From positions 1-19,998 of the forward strand of contig JAAVAF010000064.1 in the NCBI GenBank assembly GCA_014804225.1: 19,998 bases of DNA, written 5' to 3'. Both the position numbers and the translations under genes were made by a program. Shown piece by piece: positions 1-6,333 of the stretch. The notes beneath the pieces were generated by a model, which was given only the letters and a program-made list of their open reading frames with translations, made no database searches and was not told where the DNA came from. Source of the DNA: Lachnospiraceae bacterium. Its GTDB lineage: Bacteria; Bacillota; Clostridia; Lachnospirales; Lachnospiraceae. Numbering within the stretch: the stretch's first letter is position 1; every line of letters starts with the position of its first letter.

Positions 1-2
1 AC

Positions 3-392
3 CACCATTTGGATATGTCATCGATTGCTTCCAAGGAATCTTTTGAAAAAGAGATGAAGGATGTGGAAAATGAATTTAAAGAGCTCACAGGTCAGGAACT
101 GGCGCGCTTCTACCGTCCGCCACAGGGAAAATACAATACGAAAAACTTGGAAATGGCAAAAGATTTAGGCTATCACACGTTCTTTTGGAGCCTCGCCTAT
201 GTTGACTGGTATCAGGATAAACAACCGACAAAAGAAGAAGCCTTCCAAAAACTTGTCGGACGCATTCATCCGGGCGCTATCGTCCTCTTACACAGCACCT
301 CCAAAACAAACGGTGAGATTTTGGATGAACTGCTGACAAAATGGGAAGAAATGGGCTATACGTTCCGAACACTCGAGGATTTTGCAAACTAG
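3..392 (+). CDS. PdaA-like polysaccharide deacetylase, C-terminal part (5' end outside window)
   Basis: This is the last 129 codons of a gene that enters from the left edge; the reading frame is open from base 3. The visible part carries NodB-fold deacetylase motifs: a His-His-Leu-Asp-Met-Ser stretch at the edge (the metal-binding His region), FYRPPQGKY (motif 3), the FFWSLAYVDW segment, and HPGAIVLLHS near the end (motif 5 His). The VDW segment and the HPGAI..LLH block resemble Bacillus PdaA, which removes acetyl groups from muramic acid or GlcNAc in peptidoglycan, more than chitooligosaccharide deacetylases. By family it should act outside the membrane on the cell wall; the signal sequence would be upstream of the window. 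The gene stops with TAG and converges on the anti-sigma gene. The exact substrate (spore cortex muramic-lactam versus vegetative wall) cannot be told from this fragment. Confidence 0.85.
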   Translation, partial: HHLDMSSIASKESFEKEMKDVENEFKELTGQELARFYRPPQGKYNTKNLEMAKDLGYHTFFWSLAYVDWYQDKQPTKEEAFQKLVGRIHPGAIVLLHSTSKTNGEILDELLTKWEEMGYTFRTLEDFAN

Positions 393-419
393 AATATAAG
401 ATTTTCTCTGTATTTTCTA

Positions 420-449
420 CGGATAGGCTCTTTAAAGTGAGCCTATCCG
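420..449. terminator. 11-bp perfect hairpin between convergent genes, no U-tract
   Basis: CGGATAGGCTC and GAGCCTATCCG form a perfect 11-bp stem around an 8-nt loop. It lies in the 66-bp gap between the deacetylase stop and the anti-sigma stop, so it would end both transcripts. It is not a textbook terminator: on either strand the T-rich stretch comes before the stem and A-rich sequence after it. It may work as a 3'-end hairpin or a weak bidirectional terminator. Confidence 0.45.
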
Positions 450-458
450 CAAAAATGA

Positions 459-1613
459 TTATTCTTCCTTTGGTCGGTATACGACAAACGTTACCGTTCC
501 ATCCTCATTTAAGACAAACACATCGATAACCAATGACTGCAGCCCATTTTCTGAATAAGAATATCCTGAAATCTGATATTCTCCTACTTCCATCTCCGGC
601 ATAATCCAAAAGTCGCCGCTTCCGGAGCTGTCATCTCCAAAATCATATGCATAGGATACAATTCCCTCTTGATTCGGTGTACAGACCATTCTTGTCGATT
701 CCACAGGCGCTGCATATTCATCAAGATTTTCGGACGTAAGCATATTCATAAATTCTTCAATTGTCAAATCCACATCATCCTTCTCGGGCGGTGTGGATGG
801 TGCATCCCATGAAGCACGCAGGTTTTCCAAATACGCTTCTGCCGCCTTCGGATCTGCCTTGCTCTTGTCTACCGGCAAGGTAAATAATGCATTTAATCCG
901 TTATATTCCGGATTACGGCTGATAATACCGCTGCTCTCCTCATAACAATATGCATCCGCCTCATAAAATGTTCCCAGACTGACACCGACATAGATTTCCC
1001 TGTCTGCAAACATCTCAATATTGTCCATCTCCATAATCCGATATTGAATGCCGTCCTTTACCAGCTCCGAATATCCTCCTCCCATACTCATAATGCTGTA
1101 TTCCCTCGGATTCAGTCCGCGTATATAGTGCGACACATAAAACGCTTCCTTTCCGTATTCGTCGGAAGATGTATCAGGCATTGGTGTGCCGTCCGCGCGT
1201 TCAATCGCCACAACCGTATAAATTTTGTTTTCTTCAATCGCGCCTGTATCATCCGTTACCAGATAGTCGCTAATACTTTTGCCGGCAACACTGCCCAACA
1301 GTGTAACGCGATAGCCGCCGTATTCCTGTGTTTCGTTGACAAGCACTGCATTCTCACTCAAAAACGCGTTTTTCAATGTGTCGTTCTGCGTTTCCTCCGC
1401 AGCTTCCGCAGGGCTTAAACACCGACGCGCCGCCACAACTGTAACAGAACCCAAAAGCAATGTGCATGCCGCCACCAATATTGCAGCTGAAATTCTTCTT
1501 TTATAACTCATATTTTTCCTCTCCTTAATCTTTCGAAGAACCTGAGCATTTAGTCGTTCCGAGGGCACATCCATCGGAGTAAGTGATTTTTTTAACAATT
1601 CATCCATATTCAT
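459..1613 (-). CDS. probable membrane anti-sigma factor (cognate to the adjacent ECF sigma)
   Basis: This 384-residue protein has a short basic cytoplasmic N-terminus (about 1-40), one membrane segment (about 42-62, ISAAILVAACTLLLGSVTVV) and a large extracytoplasmic domain of about 320 residues rich in acidic residues, Tyr and beta-type sequence. That architecture, and its place directly behind an ECF sigma gene, fit an anti-sigma factor that holds the sigma at the membrane and releases it on an envelope signal. The ectodomain looks like the DUF4179-type domains common in Firmicutes anti-sigma proteins; I infer this by appearance only. The ATG at 1613 has AAGAAAGGAG 7 nt upstream, and this site overlaps the sigma stop codon, so the two are probably translationally coupled. 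No classical zinc-binding HxxxCxxC motif is seen in the N-terminus. The ligand is unknown. Confidence 0.75.
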   Translation of the reverse strand: MNMDELLKKSLTPMDVPSERLNAQVLRKIKERKNMSYKRRISAAILVAACTLLLGSVTVVAARRCLSPAEAAEETQNDTLKNAFLSENAVLVNETQEYGGYRVTLLGSVAGKSISDYLVTDDTGAIEENKIYTVVAIERADGTPMPDTSSDEYGKEAFYVSHYIRGLNPREYSIMSMGGGYSELVKDGIQYRIMEMDNIEMFADREIYVGVSLGTFYEADAYCYEESSGIISRNPEYNGLNALFTLPVDKSKADPKAAEAYLENLRASWDAPSTPPEKDDVDLTIEEFMNMLTSENLDEYAAPVESTRMVCTPNQEGIVSYAYDFGDDSSGSGDFWIMPEMEVGEYQISGYSYSENGLQSLVIDVFVLNEDGTVTFVVYRPKEE

Positions 1614-1628
1614 AACAAAACTCCTTTC

Positions 1629-2159
1629 TTAACCAGCGAATTTTTCACTTTTCTCCAATTTCTGTTTCAAGATTTTTTTCGCTCTGTATAACCTGCTCTT
1701 AACAGTTCCCTCCGGCAGCTTTAAAACTGCCGCAATCTCTGTCAGTGGCAGCTCCTCCATATAAAACAGCAGCACTGGAAGTCTGTATTTGTCGGGAAGC
1801 TGTCTGACGGCGCCGCGAAGCAGCCGACTCTCCTCCTGCACAATCACTTTCTCTTCCGTAAGTCTTGCATCCGACACAGGTTCTATTTCCATCTCCTCCA
1901 CGGACTGCTGCGTTCCTGCAATTCTCTGGCGGATTGAAAGCTTGCGCTTATAGTTTCTGTAAATATTTACGGAAATTCCCATCAGATAGCTTTTCGGATT
2001 TGTTTCTATCACAAGCTTTTCCCCGATTTCATAAAATTTGAGAAACGTGTCCTGATACAAATCCTCCGCCTCCTCGCGGCTGCGTGTCACTGAGCAGCAA
2101 AACGAATACAAATCCTTCCCATAATCATAAATGTACTGTTCAAGTTCTTCCTGCCTCAT
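1629..2159 (-). CDS. ECF-type RNA polymerase sigma factor
   Basis: At 176 residues this has the usual ECF size. Region 2 spans about 6-77 and includes the core-binding/-10 segment AEDLYQDTFLKFYE and a helix ending NIYRNYKRK. Region 4 spans about 120-169, with LPDKYRLPVLLFYMEELPLT followed by the helix-turn-helix EIAAVLKLPEGTVKSRLYRA that reads the -35 element. No extra C-terminal domain is present. The start at 2159 has GGAGG 6 nt upstream. The next gene downstream, 15 nt away, is its likely anti-sigma factor. I could not find a convincing autoregulatory ECF promoter in the 117-bp region upstream, which is largely taken up by the terminator of the ABC-F gene; expression may come from read-through or an unrecognised promoter. 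Confidence 0.93.
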   Translation of the reverse strand: MRQEELEQYIYDYGKDLYSFCCSVTRSREEAEDLYQDTFLKFYEIGEKLVIETNPKSYLMGISVNIYRNYKRKLSIRQRIAGTQQSVEEMEIEPVSDARLTEEKVIVQEESRLLRGAVRQLPDKYRLPVLLFYMEELPLTEIAAVLKLPEGTVKSRLYRAKKILKQKLEKSEKFAG

Positions 2160-2212
2160 CCATAACCTCCAATTGCTCCGACTGCCCTCATGAAAACAGT
2201 CGAAAAATAGGA

Positions 2213-2258
2213 TACCCTATATCAGTGAAAAGATAACTCCCTTCACTGATATAGGGTA
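2213..2258 (-). terminator. terminator after the ABC-F gene (17-bp perfect stem)
   Basis: On the minus strand TACCCTATATCAGTGAA is followed by a 12-nt loop and its exact complement, giving a 17-bp uninterrupted stem. A TTTTT run follows 5 nt after the stem (2207-2203). It begins 18 nt beyond the ABC-F stop codon. The offset of the T-run makes it less than ideal, but stem length and position support termination. A smaller inverted repeat (CGACTG/CAGTCG, 2179-2202) follows, just ahead of the sigma gene ribosome binding site. Confidence 0.6.
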
Positions 2259-2276
2259 ATCAGATGAAAAAAAGTT

Positions 2277-3812
2277 TCACAATTCTATAACCTGTGTCGC
2301 AATTTTTTCCTGAAACCGCACATCATGTTCTACGGCAAGCATTGTCGGCTGATACTTTAAAATCAGATTTTCAATCTGCATACGCGAAAACACATCAATA
2401 TAGTTGAGCGGTTCGTCCCAAATATAGAGGTGCGCAGGCTTTAACAGGCTTGCTGCGATCAATACCTTCTTTTTCTGTCCCTCCGAAAAATCCTCCATAT
2501 TCTTTGTAAACTGCACCCGCTCTAAATCAAGCTGACGCAAAATTGCCAGAAACAGGCTTTCATCAAGATTTTGATCTCTTGCAAATGTCTTCAAATCTCC
2601 GCGAAGGTACGAAGTGTCCTGATTAATATAGGAAATAACAAGCCCAGACGCTGTTTCCAACATACCTTCTTCTTGCATGGAACAATCCTCAAATTCTGTA
2701 TTCCGGTGTAAAACCGCCTTAATCAGGCTTGATTTACCGCATCCGTTTTTTCCATGTAGAAATACCCGCTCTCCCTGACGTATCTCAAAATTCAGGTCAC
2801 GAAATACTGTATGGCATGGCATATTGTCAGCATTTCCGTATGAAATCCCATATGCCCTCGCCGAAACCAATACTTCCTTATGGTGGCGCATCGGCATTAG
2901 CTTTAAGTCCACAGGCGTTTCGATATCCAACAGCAATCCCTGCTTTTCCTCAATTTCGCCCGCAATGCGTTTCTCCATATTTTTTACGCGGCTTTGCATT
3001 TTCTTTGTCTTTGCGCCGATATATGGACGCGTTCCATTGCCCCTGTCATGTTCCTTAATCGGATCATATCCGATTTTTGTACTTTCATTCTTATTTGCCC
3101 AGTCGTCAACGCGTTTTACTGATTGCTCCAGCCTTCGGATTTCCTTTTTATGCTTCTCATTTTCCGCCTGATGAAATGCATCCATACGGCTCTTGTTTTC
3201 CCACCATGACGAAAAATTTCCGCTTTGTACCTCAATGCTGTGTCGATTCAATACCAATACATGGTCGATACGCGCGTCCAACAGGTCACGATCGTGCGAT
3301 ACCAGAATAAAGCCTTTCTTCTGCGCAAGGTATTCTTTTACAATCTCCCGCGATTCTTGGTCTAAATGATTGGTCGGCTCATCAATCAACAGAAAATCAT
3401 TTTCGCCGGAAAAAAGAATTGCCAGCATTACCTTCGTCCGCTCTCCGTGGCTTAATGTTTGAAACGGCCGATAAAGCACATCTGCCTCTAATTGCAGCTT
3501 TTCCAGTTCGCAGATGATACGCCAAAGCTCGCAGTTTGGTTTCAATTCTTCATAAAAATCTACACTATTTTTTTGTATCTGCTCTTCACTGACCGGATAT
3601 GGAAAATAGTCAAATACTGCTTGCGTGCTGATTGTTCCCTGATATTCATATTTTCCCAGCAGGAGATTTAAAAAGGTTGTTTTTCCCTTTCCGTTTCTTC
3701 CAATCAAGCCTAATTTCCAGTCCGTATCAATCAAAAATGTTACTTGTTCAAAAATATTGTCAAAACTTCCCTCATAACCGAAGGTTAAATTCGATACTCT
3801 GATTTGTGACAT
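2277..3812 (-). CDS. Lsa/CplR-like ABC-F ribosomal protection ATPase
   Basis: This 511-residue soluble protein has two ABC domains and no membrane segments, as expected for ABC-F. Domain 1 has Walker A GRNGKGKT (about 38-45), signature SHGERTK (121-127), Walker B LLIDEPTNHLD (141-151) and the switch His in VSHDRD. Domain 2 has Walker A GKNGCGKS (about 354-361), signature FSEGQKKK (442-449) and Walker B with the altered tail YIWDEPLNYID (463-473), a change typical of Lsa/Vga-type resistance ABC-Fs. The linker between the domains (about 205-300) is long, charged and helical; in resistance ABC-Fs this part reaches toward the peptidyl transferase centre. Family knowledge suggests protection from lincosamides, streptogramin A and pleuromutilins; the drug range is inferred. 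GGAGGG lies about 10 nt before the ATG. Expression is probably controlled by the attenuator leader upstream. Confidence 0.9.
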   Translation of the reverse strand: MSQIRVSNLTFGYEGSFDNIFEQVTFLIDTDWKLGLIGRNGKGKTTFLNLLLGKYEYQGTISTQAVFDYFPYPVSEEQIQKNSVDFYEELKPNCELWRIICELEKLQLEADVLYRPFQTLSHGERTKVMLAILFSGENDFLLIDEPTNHLDQESREIVKEYLAQKKGFILVSHDRDLLDARIDHVLVLNRHSIEVQSGNFSSWWENKSRMDAFHQAENEKHKKEIRRLEQSVKRVDDWANKNESTKIGYDPIKEHDRGNGTRPYIGAKTKKMQSRVKNMEKRIAGEIEEKQGLLLDIETPVDLKLMPMRHHKEVLVSARAYGISYGNADNMPCHTVFRDLNFEIRQGERVFLHGKNGCGKSSLIKAVLHRNTEFEDCSMQEEGMLETASGLVISYINQDTSYLRGDLKTFARDQNLDESLFLAILRQLDLERVQFTKNMEDFSEGQKKKVLIAASLLKPAHLYIWDEPLNYIDVFSRMQIENLILKYQPTMLAVEHDVRFQEKIATQVIEL

Positions 3813-3900
3813 AACAGCAGTTCCCTCCTTTTTACTTATGTGATTCCCGTTACCAAATTCCTACAGACTTTCACCACAGAAAAAGGATTTTTTCCACACA

Positions 3901-3935
3901 AAAAGAGAGGTTATGCGGAAACATAATCCACTTTT
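3901..3935 (-). terminator. attenuator terminator in the ABC-F leader
   Basis: On the minus strand GG-A-TTATG is followed by a loop and CATAA-CC (7 pairs plus one bulged A). AAAAG on the 5' side and CTTTT on the 3' side could extend the stem. The 3' arm runs into TCTCTTTTT. It sits about 90 nt before the ABC-F start and about 80 nt after the leader ORF. The stem is modest, as expected for a switchable terminator. Nearly all of it is complementary to the leader-ORF region. Confidence 0.6.
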
Positions 3936-4011
3936 GGCAACAGGATAAAACAGTAATGCTTTGTGTCAAATACAATACTGTCCTTCAAGAATCCATGTTT
4001 TCAAAAGCTGA

Positions 4012-4023
4012 TTATAACCGCAT
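4012..4023 (-). CDS. three-codon leader ORF, Met-Arg-Leu-stop
   Basis: On the minus strand ATG CGG TTA TAA follows AGAGAGG with a 7-nt spacer, a near-ideal ribosome binding site for an ORF this short. It lies about 56 nt into the predicted transcript of the ABC-F gene. The peptide Met-Arg-Leu matches the MRL core of the ErmD leader, which is known to make drug-bound ribosomes arrest. Translation is unproven; the strong binding site, the position before a terminator and the arrest-like sequence are the support. Confidence 0.55.
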   Translation of the reverse strand: MRL

Positions 4024-4085
4024 CTTTTCACCTCTCTCGTTTTTTACTGATAAATAGTTCTGTCATTATCGAACTGATGCTGTTA

Positions 4086-4115
4086 ATTATAAGCTAAGAA
4101 TTGACTATCTGTCAA
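4086..4115 (-). promoter_or_regulatory. sigma-A promoter for the ABC-F gene
   Basis: On the minus strand a perfect -35 TTGACA (4115-4110) is separated by 18 bp from a perfect -10 TATAAT (4091-4086). Transcription should start near 4079. The -35 lies in the inverted repeat TTGAC-AGATA-GTCAA (4115-4101). Such a strong promoter fits control after initiation, by attenuation. Confidence 0.8.
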
Positions 4116-4219
4116 TACTTTTCCTCATTCTCCAAGATACCTTTTTATAAGTCCTTGCATTTTAGTTTTTATTCTTTTATATAATCAATCTCTGTAAGAT
4201 TCAGGTATTCTATTTCTTC

Positions 4220-5158
4220 TTACCGCGCACCCTTATCATAAGGAATGCCCTCCGCCTTGGGAGCCTGTGAATTCTTTGATGTCAACGCCAAGATAATCAT
4301 AGACGCGATAAACGGCATCATATTATAGATATTCTGGGACAAATGCAGATTTGACAGTGCCGTCGCATCCGCAATATTTGCAAGCGACTTAAAAATCGCA
4401 AAAAATACTGCCGCCGCCGCAATCCGAAACGGCTTCCACTGACCGAAGATCATAACGGCAAGCGCAAGGAAACCAAATCCCGTAACGCCAACCTCAAAAT
4501 TCCAGATTGAAACAGAAGGCACAATATACGCAAAACCGCCCAATCCGCCTAAAAATCCCGAAATCATAACACCGGCATAACGCCACTTGTACACATTAAT
4601 ACCAACCGAATCGGCTGCCTGCGGATGCTCACCGCAGGAACGAAGCCGCAGACCGTATTTTGTCTTATACAAAAAGACATATGATACGACCAACAGCACA
4701 ATTCCGATAATCAGGAAAATATTATAGGTAAGAGGTCCGGCTGTAAAGATGAAGGCATTATTGGAATAGGAGAGCTTTGATGACGCCGAACCGTTTCCAC
4801 CGCCCGCCGCATTATTATATGCCTTCACAATCACCACTGCCGCTGCTGTCGCAAGCATATTTAACGCCGTACCGCCAATCGTCTGATCCGCCTTGAGCGT
4901 AATCGCCGAAAAGCCAAGTAAAAGCGAATAAATCATACCCGCTATCGCACTTGCGAGAATAGAAAGAACCACAAGCGACGCAGGCGAAAGTGTTCCTCCA
5001 AAAATGGAAAGCACCAAAATTCCTGCAAGACCGCCAATTGCCATGATACCCTCAAGCGCAATGTTAATGACACCGCTACGCTCTGAGAACATACCGCCAA
5101 GCGCTACAAGCATCAATACGACCGCATAAAGTAATGTATATTTCAAAAGCAAGAACAT
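4220..5158 (-). CDS. BMP-type nucleoside ABC transporter permease (NupQ-like)
   Basis: This 312-residue, very hydrophobic protein with roughly eight to nine membrane segments belongs to the branched-chain amino acid/ribose-type permease family. Hallmarks are an early GGMFSERSGVINIALEG segment, which is typical of the second permease of BMP-linked nucleoside importers, and a conserved cytoplasmic coupling segment around KYGLRLRSCGEHPQAADSVG that should contact the ATPase. It starts 2 nt after the stop of the other permease gene, so coupled translation is likely; AG-rich sequence at the end of that gene can serve as the ribosome site. It is the last gene of the transporter operon. By analogy with Bacillus NupNOPQ and lactococcal BmpA-NupABC the substrate is probably purine or general nucleosides; substrate is inferred from family and from the neighbouring purine genes. 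Confidence 0.9.
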   Translation of the reverse strand: MFLLLKYTLLYAVVLMLVALGGMFSERSGVINIALEGIMAIGGLAGILVLSIFGGTLSPASLVVLSILASAIAGMIYSLLLGFSAITLKADQTIGGTALNMLATAAAVVIVKAYNNAAGGGNGSASSKLSYSNNAFIFTAGPLTYNIFLIIGIVLLVVSYVFLYKTKYGLRLRSCGEHPQAADSVGINVYKWRYAGVMISGFLGGLGGFAYIVPSVSIWNFEVGVTGFGFLALAVMIFGQWKPFRIAAAAVFFAIFKSLANIADATALSNLHLSQNIYNMMPFIASMIILALTSKNSQAPKAEGIPYDKGAR

Positions 5159-5160
5159 CC

Positions 5161-6318
5161 TTAAGCCGCCCCCTTTCCATCATTTGTCTTTTTTTCTGCA
5201 TTATCTAATGCTGCATTTGCATCTGCCACATTCTTCCGCTTTGACGCAATCACATTTACAACAAAGCCCTTAAACAACATAACAAATGCACACAGATAAA
5301 TGATAACAGCAATAATAACATCTGCTATTTCGGGCTGGAAATACTTTGTCGGAAGATATCCACCGCCCACAGTAATATGCGATACAAACAGCGCTGCAAA
5401 AATAACGCCGATTGGATTGCTGAGCGCCAAAAGCGCTACGGGAATACCGTTAAAGCCCATTGCCGGAAGCGCCGTACTCACCTGCGGATTCCACTCTGCC
5501 ACGCCGGAAAGGTAATACAAGCCGGCGCCAATCCCCGAAAGCGCTCCCGCTATCGTCATGGAAAGCACGATATTTTTCTTATCATTAATACCAGCATATT
5601 TTGCCGCGTCCTTATTATGTCCGCACGCCTTCAACTCATAGCCAAATGTTGTTTTATTAATAACAATGTATACAATGATTGCGATCACAATCGCAATAAA
5701 AATCGCAATTGTCGTTGACTTCGTGTTAAAGACGCTGTTTAACCCCAAATCCGGTATGACAGACCCCTCCGACACGCTTCGGATTGTGTAGGTTTTCGTT
5801 GTCTTCATATCATACATATCGCCGATTACGCCCTTGTAAATGATCTCATTGACCGCATAAAGCCCAATCCAGTTAAACATAATCGCCGTAATAACCTCAT
5901 TTACATTAAAGTAAGCCTTAAACAGTCCGGGAATTGCCCCCCACACTGCGCCAAACAGCATCGCTGCAATCAGGCAGAGCCACCACGGCGCATGAAGCAC
6001 AAGCGCAAAGTAAAGCGCTCCCAACGCGCCAAGCGTATACTGTCCTGCCGCACCGATATTGAAAAGTCCCGTCTTAAATGCAAATGCCACGGAAAGACCT
6101 GTCATAATCAGCGGCGCCGTCTGCGCAAGCACGCTGCCAAGTCCTTTCGGCATCAGGTAAAATCCGCCCTTTACAATTCGCGTGAAACCGTCAATCGCCT
6201 GCTCTGCATTGATGCAATAGAGAATGATCAGTCCCACGATCAGTCCGACTGCGATACAAATCAGTGACGCCAAAACGGACAAAGCGCCCGATGATAAATC
6301 TACTTTTTTCTTTTTCAT
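5161..6318 (-). CDS. BMP-type nucleoside ABC transporter permease (NupP-like)
   Basis: This is a 385-residue polytopic membrane protein with a basic N-terminus (MKKKKVDL), about ten hydrophobic segments, and a charged hydrophilic C-terminal tail. It contains the family's FKTGLFNIGAAGQ segment and the coupling segment TTFGYELKACGHNKDAAKYAG, matching the equivalent loop in its partner permease, so the two likely form a heterodimeric channel. I chose the ATG at 6318 because AAAGAGG lies 8 nt upstream; the GTG at 6327 and ATG at 6324 overlap or abut that site. It follows the ATPase gene by 15 nt and precedes the second permease by 2 nt. Confidence 0.9.
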   Translation of the reverse strand: MKKKKVDLSSGALSVLASLICIAVGLIVGLIILYCINAEQAIDGFTRIVKGGFYLMPKGLGSVLAQTAPLIMTGLSVAFAFKTGLFNIGAAGQYTLGALGALYFALVLHAPWWLCLIAAMLFGAVWGAIPGLFKAYFNVNEVITAIMFNWIGLYAVNEIIYKGVIGDMYDMKTTKTYTIRSVSEGSVIPDLGLNSVFNTKSTTIAIFIAIVIAIIVYIVINKTTFGYELKACGHNKDAAKYAGINDKKNIVLSMTIAGALSGIGAGLYYLSGVAEWNPQVSTALPAMGFNGIPVALLALSNPIGVIFAALFVSHITVGGGYLPTKYFQPEIADVIIAVIIYLCAFVMLFKGFVVNVIASKRKNVADANAALDNAEKKTNDGKGAA

Positions 6319-6333
6319 ACGCATCACCTCTTT

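Larger units (their letters stand above)
3813..4079 (-). promoter_or_regulatory. ABC-F mRNA leader with attenuator architecture
   Basis: This is the long 5' leader (about 267 nt) between the predicted start of transcription and the ABC-F ATG. Reading along the RNA it holds a small hairpin (AGTTC/GAACT), a strong Shine-Dalgarno, a three-codon ORF (4023-4012), a central interrupted hairpin, an intrinsic terminator, and the ABC-F ribosome binding site. The central hairpin (3943-3983) pairs CAGTA+TTGT with ACAA+TACTG around a 7-nt loop, and GGA/TCC can extend it. No known ligand-binding riboswitch class is recognised. Leaders with a short ORF plus a terminator are an established way to induce ribosome-protection genes when antibiotics slow translation. 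The region 4116-4219 upstream of the promoter is AT-rich and I see no gene or clear terminator for the transporter operon in it. Confidence 0.65.

Noticed and set aside
2274..2279. TGAAAC at the ABC-F stop codon as an ECF -35 for the sigma gene
   Set aside because: No CGTC/CGTA-like -10 is found 15-18 nt downstream, and the following 17-bp terminator stem would stop a transcript started there.
4116..4219. Terminator at the end of the nucleoside transporter operon
   Set aside because: The segment is AT-rich but I could not find a stem longer than three or four pairs followed by a T-run on the minus strand.
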